Shown: positions 46,210 to 54,149 of the stretch, one piece after another | Layout: every line of letters begins with the position of its first letter | Numbering within the stretch: position 1 is the stretch's first letter | From: Acidimicrobiaceae bacterium | GTDB lineage: Bacteria; Actinomycetota; Acidimicrobiia; Acidimicrobiales; Aldehydirespiratoraceae | Assembly (NCBI GenBank): GCA_009843735.1 | Contig: VYCW01000118.1 | Span: forward strand, 1 to 64,000 | DNA: 64,000 nucleotides | Direction: 5' to 3' | Program-made: the position numbers and the translations under genes | Notes under the pieces: generated by a model | Told to the model about the DNA's origin: nothing | Databases searched by the model: none | Seen by the model: only the letters and a program-made list of their open reading frames with translations

Positions 46210-46812
46210 CTGAAGATTCGTAACGACCTCGATGACGCCAGACTGACGAAGGCGGCACAGGCCGGAGACCGAAGTGCGCTCGAAACGCTGCTGCGGCGCC
46301 ATCAACCCCAGATCCACGCCATCTGCAGGCGCCTCGCGGGCAACGATGCCGACGGGCAGGACGCCACCCAGGAAGCGCTCATCGCCATCGTCAGGGGACT
46401 CCCCCGCTTCCATGGGAAGGCCAGGTTCTCGACCTGGGCCTACCGGGTAGCCACCAACGCGGCCCTGGACGAGCTACGCCGGCGGAGTCGACGGCCGGTT
46501 CCGGCGGGCGACGAAACCGACGACCGCCTGGCCGCGGCGGCCACGGGCGACGACCCGGCCTCGGTGGCCGTGCGTCTCGACCTCGACGCGGCCCTGGCCC
46601 AGCTGCCCGAGGAGTTCCGGGCGCCGGTCGTGCTCCGGGATGTGGCCGGCTGCGACTACGCCGAGATCGGGCAGATCCTGCGGATACCGCCCGGCACGGT
46701 GAGGTCGCGGATCGCGCGGGGCCGGGCCCGGCTGGCCGAGACGATGAGCGCCAACGGCGGGAACCACCACGACACCCGGCAACGTCGTAACGACGAGGCA
46801 AGCAGACCATGA
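46210..46812 (+). CDS. sigM: ECF sigma factor, SigM-like, without a standard start codon
   Basis: Extracytoplasmic-function sigma factor of about 200 residues. Region 2 is visible as AAQAGDRSALETLLRRH (about 10-26) and DATQEALIAIVRGLPRFHGKARFSTWAYRVATNAALDELRRR (about 43-84). Region 4 is LPEEFRAPVVLRDVAGCDYAEIGQILRIPPGTVRSRIARGRARL (about 136-179). The frame is open from 46120, yet the first ATG, GTG or TTG is GTG 46564, after all of region 2. Translation must begin near 46207-46216; CTG 46210 (AAGG 10 bases upstream) or ATT 46207/46216 are the options. I list CTG. It overlaps the anti-sigma gene by 4 bp and lies in the standard sigM position before trxB. Confidence 0.82.
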   Translation: MKIRNDLDDARLTKAAQAGDRSALETLLRRHQPQIHAICRRLAGNDADGQDATQEALIAIVRGLPRFHGKARFSTWAYRVATNAALDELRRRSRRPVPAGDETDDRLAAAATGDDPASVAVRLDLDAALAQLPEEFRAPVVLRDVAGCDYAEIGQILRIPPGTVRSRIARGRARLAETMSANGGNHHDTRQRRNDEASRP

Positions 46813-47876
46813 GTGACGAACAGCTCCACCAAGACGAACTCGTCTCGGCCTACCTCGACGGTGAGGCGACCCCGGCCGAGATCGCCGAGATCGAGGCGAG
46901 CGACTCTCTGCTGGCCCGGGTCGAGGAGCTCCGGGCCGTCCGCGAGGCGGTGGCCGAGCCGGTCACGCCACTGCCGGCGGACCGGCAGGCCGATCTGATC
47001 GGTGCGGCCCTCGGTGTGGCCGACGCGGAGGAGGCCGCCCGGGTCGAGGCCAGGGTCGTGCCCCTACGGCGCCCCCAGCGGCTGCTGCTGGCAGCGGCGG
47101 CGGCGGTAGTCGTGCTCGCGGCCGTCGTCGGGACCGGCCTGCTAGCCGGCGGGAGCGGCGACGACTCCGAGGAATTCGCCTCAGTGGCATCCTCGGCGGA
47201 CGACGCAGCCCCCGCCGAGATGGCGGACGCGGAGCCGATGGCCGAAGAGGCACCCGCGGCCGAAGAGGAGCCCATGCCCGAGATGGACATGGAGGCCGCT
47301 GACGAGGCGATGGCCGGGATGGACATGGCCGCGGCCTCCGAGACGTTGGCTGAAGAGGCCGCCATGGCCGCAGCACAGCAGGCTGCCGAAGAGGCAATGG
47401 CTGCTGCAGAGACGGCCGCAGAGGCCGCAATGGCCGCCGCGGAGGAGGCCGCCGCCCCCACGACCACCGAGGCCGCTACCTCGACCACCGATGCCCGGCG
47501 AGCGGACGAGGAGCCGCGGCTCTCCGATCCGGCCGCTGACGAGGCCGGCCCCGGCACCGACGCCCAACTCGCGCCGGTGGCGGATCTGGGCACGCTGGAG
47601 ACCCTCGAGGAACTGTTCGAGAGCATCGGGGCGAGCTGGTCCGCCGCGCTGGAGGATGGGGCGGTGGCCGACCCCGGCGCCTGCTCCTCCGCCGTGAACG
47701 AGCGCGCTCTCGAATTGAGCGCCGAGACGCTCCACTCCTTCGTCGCCAGTGTCGGCGTCGAGGATCCGGTTGCCGTCGACGGCCGGTTCGCTCGGCGCGG
47801 CGACGGCACTTCGTTCATCGCCTACGCATCTCCCCCCGACTGCGAGGTCGGGGTCCACGAGATGCCCGGTTCCTGA
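46809..47876 (+). CDS. Putative anti-sigma factor, membrane-spanning, low-complexity extracytoplasmic part
   Basis: 355 residues, coupled to the sigma factor (ATGA). The cytoplasmic N-terminus has the anti-sigma LVSAYLDGEATPAE motif (about 12-25) but no HxxxCxxC zinc site. A single helix lies at about 93-115. The outer part starts with about 130 residues of Ala, Glu, Met and Asp repeats (for example EEAMAAAETAAEAAMAAAEE), then a compact C-terminal region with two Cys (about 297 and 346). Position equals that of Rv3912, the partner of SigM in mycobacteria. The acidic Met-rich stretch is unlike that partner. Confidence 0.75.
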   Translation: MSDEQLHQDELVSAYLDGEATPAEIAEIEASDSLLARVEELRAVREAVAEPVTPLPADRQADLIGAALGVADAEEAARVEARVVPLRRPQRLLLAAAAAVVVLAAVVGTGLLAGGSGDDSEEFASVASSADDAAPAEMADAEPMAEEAPAAEEEPMPEMDMEAADEAMAGMDMAAASETLAEEAAMAAAQQAAEEAMAAAETAAEAAMAAAEEAAAPTTTEAATSTTDARRADEEPRLSDPAADEAGPGTDAQLAPVADLGTLETLEELFESIGASWSAALEDGAVADPGACSSAVNERALELSAETLHSFVASVGVEDPVAVDGRFARRGDGTSFIAYASPPDCEVGVHEMPGS

Positions 47877-47935
47877 CGCCACCCGGTGGCGTGCCTCGAA
47901 GGGCCCGAACGGGTCGCCGGTAGGCTGCCACCCCT

Positions 47936-48367
47936 ATGGCCGATCGTGAGACCGGTAACCGCGAGCGGCCGCCGCTGAGCGTGGGATCCGACGACTGGCC
48001 GGCCACTCTCGCCGGCAAGATCGTCGAGATCGTCGACGCGGTTCGCGTCCAGACCACCGACCGGGTCGTGCTCGTGCTTCGCGCCGTGGTCTATTGCCTG
48101 GTCGCGGCGGTCGCGGCCATAGCCGTTGTCGTCCTGGTCACGATCGCGGCCATAAGGGTGGCCGACGCGTACCTGCCCATAGGAGACGGGGTCGGTTCGG
48201 CCACCTGGGCTGCCCACGGGTTCATCGGGTTGCTGGTGTCGATCATCGGCCTGGGTTTCTGGCGAGCCCGGGCAGGTTCAGCCAAGCCGCTGTACGCGGC
48301 CCTGATCCTGGACGCGGCCATCGTGGTGGCCGTTGTCTTCTACGGTGTGATCGTCGCGGTCGCTTGA
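47936..48367 (+). CDS. Small membrane protein of unknown function
   Basis: 143 residues. An amphipathic stretch at about 22-42 is followed by three membrane helices (about 45-75, 90-108 and 118-142). The N-terminus is polar. It resembles, only in outline, actinobacterial holin-like or phage-holin-family membrane proteins; I cannot assign a function. It lies between the anti-sigma gene and trxB on the same strand, 22 bp before trxB, so it may share their regulation by the sigma factor. Confidence 0.65.
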   Translation: MADRETGNRERPPLSVGSDDWPATLAGKIVEIVDAVRVQTTDRVVLVLRAVVYCLVAAVAAIAVVVLVTIAAIRVADAYLPIGDGVGSATWAAHGFIGLLVSIIGLGFWRARAGSAKPLYAALILDAAIVVAVVFYGVIVAVA

Positions 48368-48389
48368 ACAAGGAAGGGCCCTGACTGAG

Positions 48390-49376
48390 ATGAGCCTCGA
48401 CGGCCGCGCCGACCACCCGGTGGAAGTAGCCATAATCGGCTCCGGCCCGGCCGGGCTGACTGCGGCCATTTACGCGGCCCGGGCCAATCTGGAGCCCGTG
48501 GTGCTCGAAGGTGAACCGAGCTCGACCAGCGACCAGCCGGGCGGCCAGCTCATGCTCACCACCGACGTGGAGAACTATCCCGGCTTCCCCGAGGGCGTCA
48601 TGGGCCCGGAGTTGATGCAGCGATTCCGGGAGCAGGCCATTCGATTCGGCGCTCAGATCCACACCGTGAAGGCTTCCCGGGTGGACTTCTCGTCCCAGCC
48701 TTACGGCATCTGGACCGACGACCCCGACACATCCGAGCCGACCCTGCGAGCCTGGACGGTGATCGTGTCCACCGGAGCCCAGTCTCTCATGCTGGGCCTC
48801 GACCGGGAGATCGAGCTGGTGGGCCACGGCCTGTCCACCTGCGCCACTTGCGACGGCTTCTTCTTCCGCGACCAGCACATCGCGGTGGTCGGCGGGGGCG
48901 ACTCCGCAATGGAGGAGTCGACCTTCCTGACCCGGTTCGCCTCCAAGGTCACCATCATCCACCGTCGTGACGCCTTGAGGGCCTCGAAGATCATGCAGCA
49001 GCGGGCCTTCGAGAACGAGCGGATCGAGTTCATGTGGAACACCGTCGTGGAGGAATACCTGGGCGACCACGCGCTGAGCGGTCTGCGCGTCCGTGACACC
49101 GTCACGGACGAGACATCGACCCTGGACGTGACCGGCTGCTTCATCGCCATCGGTCATTCGCCCAATACGGACCTCTTCGCGGGCCAGCTGGAGATGAAGG
49201 ACAACGGCTACCTCATCACCGCGCCGAACTCCACCAAGACCGCCGTCGAGGGTGTCTTTGCCTGCGGAGACGTGCAGGACGACTACTACCGCCAGGCAGT
49301 GACCGCCGCCGGCACAGGATGCATGGCGGCCATTGAAGCCGAGCGGTATCTGGAGAGTCGCTCACAGGTAGGGTGA
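48390..49376 (+). CDS. trxB: Thioredoxin reductase
   Basis: NADPH-dependent flavoenzyme that reduces thioredoxin, 328 residues. FAD motif IIGSGPAGLTAA (about 14-25), redox motif CATCDGFFF (about 151-159), NADPH motif VVGGGDSAMEE (about 168-178) and the C-terminal GVFACGDVQDDYYRQAVTAAGTGCMAA (about 288-314) are all in place. It is followed 60 bp on by trxA. Confidence 0.96.
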   Translation: MSLDGRADHPVEVAIIGSGPAGLTAAIYAARANLEPVVLEGEPSSTSDQPGGQLMLTTDVENYPGFPEGVMGPELMQRFREQAIRFGAQIHTVKASRVDFSSQPYGIWTDDPDTSEPTLRAWTVIVSTGAQSLMLGLDREIELVGHGLSTCATCDGFFFRDQHIAVVGGGDSAMEESTFLTRFASKVTIIHRRDALRASKIMQQRAFENERIEFMWNTVVEEYLGDHALSGLRVRDTVTDETSTLDVTGCFIAIGHSPNTDLFAGQLEMKDNGYLITAPNSTKTAVEGVFACGDVQDDYYRQAVTAAGTGCMAAIEAERYLESRSQVG

Positions 49377-49436
49377 CCGCGAAGCACCGCGCCGGGCGAC
49401 GCCGCGCTCCGGTAGACCGACAAAAGGACATCTTCA

Positions 49437-49763
49437 ATGGCAGAGTCAACCATCACTCTCAGCGACGCGACCTTCGACGAGGAGATCAACGGCGCGTCCA
49501 CGCCCGTCCTCGTGGACTTCTGGGCCGAATGGTGCGGACCCTGCAAGGTGATCGCGCCCATCCTCGATGAGATCGCTTCCGAGCAGGAGGGCAGGCTGAC
49601 GGTGGCCAAGCTCAACGTGGACGATGCTCCCAATGTCGCCCGGCGGTTCGGGGTCATGAGCATCCCTACGCTGATCCTCTTCCACGACGGGGAGCCGGCC
49701 AAGCGGGTGGTCGGAGCCAAGCCGAAGGCGGCTCTGCTGGGCGAACTTGCCGATTACCTCTGA
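49437..49763 (+). CDS. trxA: Thioredoxin
   Basis: Small disulfide reductase, 108 residues, with active site WAEWCGPCKVIAP (Cys32 and Cys35) and the cis-Pro segment SIPTLILF. An AAAGGA site lies 9 bases before ATG 49437. The pair trxB-trxA downstream of an ECF sigma factor matches SigM control of thiol defence in other Actinobacteria; control here is inferred from position. Confidence 0.97.
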   Translation: MAESTITLSDATFDEEINGASTPVLVDFWAEWCGPCKVIAPILDEIASEQEGRLTVAKLNVDDAPNVARRFGVMSIPTLILFHDGEPAKRVVGAKPKAALLGELADYL

Positions 49764-49773
49764 TCATCGCGGA

Positions 49774-50763
49774 GTGCCCCACTCCCCCGGAGCCGGGGGT
49801 CTGCCGCTACGGCGCGGCGACACTGGTGAGGCGGTTCGCGACCTCCAGGAGAGGCTGGCGCTGATCGGTTACGGCACCGGCGGCGATCATCAAGAATTCG
49901 GCGCGGCCACCGAGGCATCCCTCCGCCAGTTCCAGAGCGACCGCGGCCTGGTGGTCGACGGGATCTGCGGCCCGCAGTCCTGGAACGCTCTCGTGGAGGC
50001 CGATCACCGGCTCGGAGACCGGCTTCTCTACTACCGGGCCCCAATGATGCGCGGTGACGATGTGGCCGAGCTGCAACGTCGCCTCGGCCAACTCGGCTTC
50101 GACGCATACTGGGTTGACGGGATCCTGGGACCGAGGACGCAGACCGCGGTCCGGCAGTTTCAACAGAACGTCGGCCTTCCCGACGACGGCGTGGTGGGAA
50201 GATCCACGGTCGAGGCCCTGGAACGCCTCACCAGGCGGACCGCAGCCGAGGTCACCATCGCGGAGGTGCGTGAGCACGAGCGCCTGCGGCACCAGCCCAG
50301 CAGAGTGGAGGGCCGGCGCGTGGTGATCGGCGACACGGGCGAACTCCCGGTGATCGCACAGGCCGTAGCTCGCCGCCTCCGCCACGTCGGGGCTGAGGTG
50401 CTGTCATTCAGCACGCCGGACCTGAGCCACCAGGCTCGAACCTCCAACCAATGGGACGGGGACATCTATCTCGGGGTGACCCTGGCGGTCGACAACTTCG
50501 GCTTCTCGTACTTCGGTACAAGGGGATTCGAGTCGGTAGGCGGTCGCGCCCTGGCACAACGGTGTTCCGAGATGCTCGCACCTGTGCTCGCAGTACCGAC
50601 ACCGGTCGCGGCCATGCGGCTGCCCATCCTTCGGGAGACCCGGATGCCGGCCGTCTGGTGCCGGCTCGGACCCGGCTCGACGGTAGTGCCGCAGACTCCT
50701 CGCATTGCGCAGGGCCTTGCCCAGGCCGTGATCGACTGGTGTCTCGATCCTAGACTACATTAG
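49774..50763 (+). CDS. CwlM-like peptidoglycan-binding protein with degenerate amidase domain
   Basis: About 330 residues. Two PG_binding_1 domains occupy about 12-75 (DLQERLALIGY...FQSDRGLVVDGICGPQSW) and about 92-155 (ELQRRLGQLGF...FQQNVGLPDDGVVGRST). A C-terminal amidase_3-like domain follows, but at the strand where catalytic amidases have DPGHGG it reads VVIGDTGEL, so the zinc His is missing. Position after trxA equals that of CwlM (Rv3915), a regulator of peptidoglycan synthesis in mycobacteria. Start is uncertain: GTG 49774, or TTG 49747 overlapping trxA. Confidence 0.8.
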   Translation: MPHSPGAGGLPLRRGDTGEAVRDLQERLALIGYGTGGDHQEFGAATEASLRQFQSDRGLVVDGICGPQSWNALVEADHRLGDRLLYYRAPMMRGDDVAELQRRLGQLGFDAYWVDGILGPRTQTAVRQFQQNVGLPDDGVVGRSTVEALERLTRRTAAEVTIAEVREHERLRHQPSRVEGRRVVIGDTGELPVIAQAVARRLRHVGAEVLSFSTPDLSHQARTSNQWDGDIYLGVTLAVDNFGFSYFGTRGFESVGGRALAQRCSEMLAPVLAVPTPVAAMRLPILRETRMPAVWCRLGPGSTVVPQTPRIAQGLAQAVIDWCLDPRLH

Positions 50764-50801
50764 ACCTTCTTGAAATAGCTTTAAAGGCAGTCACATTCTG
50801 C

Positions 50802-51671
50802 TCACATGAGCAGGTGATAGATGCGTTCCAGATCGGGCAGGCCGCTGAACTGGATCGTGATCCTGCCCTTGCGCTTCCCCAGCTTCACCGATACCCGCGT
50901 GTCAAGCCTTGTCGACAGGAGCTCCTCCAACTCGAGAATGCCGGCCTGGACCTCTCCGGATACGGACGACCCGTTGCCGGGGGACGGAGCCGCGACCGGC
51001 TCGGAGCTGGTTGATTGGCTCTCCGCGACCCGCCGCTCGGTCTCCCGCACGGTCAAGTTGTCACGCACGATCTCGGTGGCCAGCCCTTGCCGGGCCTCCT
51101 CGTCCTCCAGGGCGAGCAGCGCCCGACCGTGTCCGGCCGAGAGATGGCCCTCCACCACCAGACGCTGCACCGAGGGGGCCAAGTTCAGCAAGCGAACCGT
51201 GTTGGCCACCGCCGAGCGGGAACGGCCCACCCGGGAAGCGACCTCATCCTGCCTCAAGCCGAAGTCGTCCATCAGCTGCCGATAGGCCGCGGCCTCCTCA
51301 AGGGCATTCAGATCCTGGCGGTGCACGTTCTCGACGACCGCAGCCTCGAGCGCCCCCTTGTCGTCGGCGGATCGCACAAGGGTGGGAATGCTTCTGAGGC
51401 CGGCCCGCTGGGCGGCGCGCCAGCGACGCTCTCCTGCGATAATTTCATATCCTTCAGTTGCTTCCCGAACAATGATCGGCTGTATCACTCCAACTTCGGA
51501 TATCGACTCAGCCAGGGCCACGAGCGACTCCTCGTCGAACCGGTCCCTCGGCTGGTAGGGGTTCGGCACAATCTGGACGATGTCTATGTCCTGGAAGGCC
51601 GACTCGGTCGTGTCGGGCTCAGTCGGGATCAGAGCCCCGAGCCCCCTCCCCAGGCCACTACGGCGTGCCAC
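50802..51671 (-). CDS. parB: Chromosome partitioning protein ParB
   Basis: CTP-dependent clamp that loads at parS, 289 residues. N-terminal GLGRGLGALIP, the ParB/Spo0J motifs NPYQPRDRF (about 37-45), and the CTP-binding IIAGERRWRAAQRAG (about 76-90), then ENVHRQDLNALEEA and a helix-turn-helix (about 138-165) that reads parS. The C-terminal dimerisation domain follows a short Ser/Pro linker. Its start overlaps the parA stop by 14 bp. It converges with the CwlM-like gene across a 38-bp AT-rich gap. Confidence 0.96.
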   Translation of the reverse strand: MARRSGLGRGLGALIPTEPDTTESAFQDIDIVQIVPNPYQPRDRFDEESLVALAESISEVGVIQPIIVREATEGYEIIAGERRWRAAQRAGLRSIPTLVRSADDKGALEAAVVENVHRQDLNALEEAAAYRQLMDDFGLRQDEVASRVGRSRSAVANTVRLLNLAPSVQRLVVEGHLSAGHGRALLALEDEEARQGLATEIVRDNLTVRETERRVAESQSTSSEPVAAPSPGNGSSVSGEVQAGILELEELLSTRLDTRVSVKLGKRKGRITIQFSGLPDLERIYHLLM

Positions 51672-52461
51672 GGAGCACCTCCTTTGCCAGGGTGCGATAT
51701 GCCGTCGCGCCCTTGGATAGAGAATCGTAGAGAGTGATCGGTTGGCCGAAGGACGGTGCCTCGCTCAACCGCACGGTGCGCGGCACCACCTGCCAGCAGA
51801 CCTTGTCGCCGTAGTGGGCTCGCACCTCTCGAGCGACGTCTCGCGACAGGTTGGTGCGAGCGTCATACATCGTCAGCACGACCTTCGTGAGTTCCAGACC
51901 CGGGTTCAGGCTGCGCTGGACCATGCCGATGTTCTGGACGAGCTGGGTCAGCCCTTCGAGCGCGAAGTACTCGGTCTGGATGGGGACCATGACCTCATCG
52001 GCCGCGGTCAAGCCATTGATGGTGAGCAGGCCGAGCGAGGGCGGGCAGTCAATCATGACTATGTCGTACTCCCCCACAGCTCCTGAAATCGCCTCCCTGA
52101 GCTGGCTCTCTCTGCTGAAGGCCGGCACCAGTTCGATCTCGGCGCCCGCGAGGTCAAGACTGGATGGAGCGATGTGCAGCCCCTTGATCATCGTGGGTTC
52201 CACAATCTCGTCAAGTTCGATGTCCTGCAGGAGAACCTCATAGATCGAGGCATCCAACCCCCTTGGATCCAACCCGAGACTGGTCGTGGCGTTCGCTTGG
52301 GGATCGAGGTCAACCACCAAGGTCTTGAGCCCGCGCTCGGCGAAGCAGGCGGCGAGATTGACCGTCGTTGTTGTCTTGCCCACCCCGCCCTTCTGGTTGG
52401 CAACGGCAAAGACTCGGGCGCGAGCATCCGTCCTCGGCTGTGCCATCCCCAACGGTGACAT
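51658..52461 (-). CDS. parA: Chromosome partitioning ATPase ParA
   Basis: Walker-type ATPase that moves ParB-bound origins, 267 residues. Deviant Walker A KGGVGKTTTTVNLAA (about 24-38), DLDPQANATTSLG (about 52-64) and Walker A'/B region VMIDCPPSLGLLTINGL (about 134-150). ATG 52446, five residues in, is an alternative start. It lies 46 bp after the parS site and follows rsmG, the usual order. Confidence 0.96.
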   Translation of the reverse strand: MSPLGMAQPRTDARARVFAVANQKGGVGKTTTTVNLAACFAERGLKTLVVDLDPQANATTSLGLDPRGLDASIYEVLLQDIELDEIVEPTMIKGLHIAPSSLDLAGAEIELVPAFSRESQLREAISGAVGEYDIVMIDCPPSLGLLTINGLTAADEVMVPIQTEYFALEGLTQLVQNIGMVQRSLNPGLELTKVVLTMYDARTNLSRDVAREVRAHYGDKVCWQVVPRTVRLSEAPSFGQPITLYDSLSKGATAYRTLAKEVLRGTP

Positions 52462-52507
52462 AACCGTTTTCCACAGTCAAGGACTCAGGGGGCTCGGCGG
52501 GTCCCGT

Positions 52508-52523
52508 TGTTTCACGTGAAACT
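52508..52523. other. parS: parS centromere site
   Basis: TGTTTCACGTGAAACT, a 14-bp perfect palindrome with one variable end base, matches the bacterial parS consensus TGTTTCACGTGAAACA except at the last position. It directly follows the rsmG stop codon in the rsmG-parA gap. ParB should load here and organise the origin region. Confidence 0.95.
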
Positions 52524-53201
52524 TCAGAGTTGCTGCGATTCCTCCTGCATCAGGGGGACTCGGCGCCGGGCGGCCCGCCGGCGGGGGAGACCTGCCGGGG
52601 CTCCCCTGACCCTGGTAATCGAAATGAAGCTGCCATGCTGCGTTGACCACTGACCGGACAGCTCGCAACCGGTTCGAGCCCTCAGCGGCATCCCTTCCCA
52701 CTGCCGCCTTGTCTCCGCAGACACCGACACAACCAGTGAACCACCTGTTCGCAGCAGCGGCAGGCCACACTCAGCCAACTCCGAGGCGGGACCGAACAGG
52801 CGAGCCACCATCCCGTCGAAGGCCTCGCGAGCATCGCTCCGGCTGGCGACGCCCTCAATGGGGGAGTGCTCGACCACGACCCGAGCGGTCAAGCCGGCCG
52901 CCACCACGGCCCGCGCCGCCATGTCACAGCGTCGTTCGCTGGCGTCCACCAAGGTCCAGCGCGATGCCGGAAGTTCGAGAGCCAGGAGCACTCCGACCAG
53001 ACCCGCGCCCGCCCCGCAGTCGACAAACTCGCCTCCGGGCATGCCCCGCCAGGCATCCAGAATGAACCCGGTTGAATGAAGGCGCAGCGCCTCCAGGGAC
53101 GAATGCCCTATGACGCCGGCCGCTCGGGCCGGTTCCCACGCCTCCTCGAGGCGCCTCAGTAGTTCGGGTTCGACCTGGGCGAGCGGGCGTGGCGCGGGCA
53201 C
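52524..53201 (-). CDS. rsmG: 16S rRNA (guanine(527)-N(7))-methyltransferase
   Basis: SAM-dependent methylase acting on G527 of 16S rRNA, 225 residues. The SAM-binding loop reads VDCGAGAGLVGVLLALELP (about 60-78; usually DLGSGAGLPG), followed by LVDASERRCDMA. A C-terminal Arg-rich tail is present. Between jag and parA as usual. Confidence 0.9.
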   Translation of the reverse strand: MPAPRPLAQVEPELLRRLEEAWEPARAAGVIGHSSLEALRLHSTGFILDAWRGMPGGEFVDCGAGAGLVGVLLALELPASRWTLVDASERRCDMAARAVVAAGLTARVVVEHSPIEGVASRSDAREAFDGMVARLFGPASELAECGLPLLRTGGSLVVSVSAETRRQWEGMPLRARTGCELSGQWSTQHGSFISITRVRGAPAGLPRRRAARRRVPLMQEESQQL

Positions 53202-53209
53202 GCGGTGCG

Positions 53210-54115
53210 CTAGTCGGGCAGCGCGGTGATGATGACGCGCCGGTGAGGATCCTCGCCCTCGCTGCGACTGTCGACTCGATCGATACCGGTGACTACATCG
53301 TGGACGATCTTCCGGTCAACGCGGCTCATCGACTCGAGAGCGATCTCCTCGCCCGTCTCCAGGGCCTCCTCGGCCACCTTGCGAGTGAACTCCGTCAGAG
53401 CTGCGGTGCGCCGGGAGCGAATCCCGCCCACGTCCATCCGGATCTTGCCTTCGCGCGTGCTGCCACCGGATCGTTGCAGCACTGTACGGACCAGCTCATC
53501 TATGGCCTGGGCGGTAGCACCTCGCCGCCCTACAAGGAGTCCTATGCCTTCTCCGTCGGCTTCGATTCTGAGGATCCCGTCCTCCACGTCGTGCCTCGTG
53601 AAGGCGAGCGGAACACTGAGCGTGTCTCCAACCCCCTTGACGAAGGACTCTGCTAGGTCGGCCTGCTCCAGGAGCGAAGGCCCGGTGTCGTGATCCATCT
53701 TTGGCTCCTCAGTCTTCTTGCTGTTGCTGCGGTGCTGTGCACCTCTGGTCTGTTGAGAACCGTCGCGGGGCTTCGGGCTGGGTGTCGAGCTTGCCGAAGG
53801 CCGTCGATTCTCACCACCGCTCGGACGCGACTCGGACTTCGCAACTGTAGAGGCCCGTGCCGGTTCCGTCCGCTTCGACGACCCGCCGCCGGACTTGCGG
53901 CTGTTGTGACCGCGCCCCCGGCCCTCCTTTGGCCGTACCGGCGTGGGAATCACGCGGGCTCGCACCCGTGCCTCCTCCTTGACACGGCCGAACATCCCGA
54001 CACGTTCTGTGGACAGCACTTCGAACTCGGCGTCGGACTCGTGGACTCCGAGATGGACCAGAGCCTTCTCTTTGGCGCTTTCTACCGATGGGGCCGTAAT
54101 TTCCAACCATTCCAT
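53210..54115 (-). CDS. jag: Jag/KhpB-type RNA-binding protein (KH and R3H domains)
   Basis: RNA-binding partner of the YidC region, 301 residues. Jag-N domain at about 1-50 (MEWLEITAPSVESAKEKAL with the KEEARV end), a long basic, Ser-rich disordered linker (about 58-145), then a KH domain (IGLLVGRRGATAQAIDELV, about 197-215) and an R3H domain (SMSRVDRKIVHDVV, about 260-273). The linker is longer than in Bacillus Jag, as is common in Actinobacteria. It ends 9 bp before rsmG. Confidence 0.94.
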   Translation of the reverse strand: MEWLEITAPSVESAKEKALVHLGVHESDAEFEVLSTERVGMFGRVKEEARVRARVIPTPVRPKEGRGRGHNSRKSGGGSSKRTEPARASTVAKSESRPSGGENRRPSASSTPSPKPRDGSQQTRGAQHRSNSKKTEEPKMDHDTGPSLLEQADLAESFVKGVGDTLSVPLAFTRHDVEDGILRIEADGEGIGLLVGRRGATAQAIDELVRTVLQRSGGSTREGKIRMDVGGIRSRRTAALTEFTRKVAEEALETGEEIALESMSRVDRKIVHDVVTGIDRVDSRSEGEDPHRRVIITALPD

Positions 54116-54149
54116 GTTTCATCAACACCCTTCGTTCAGGAGACGAGCG

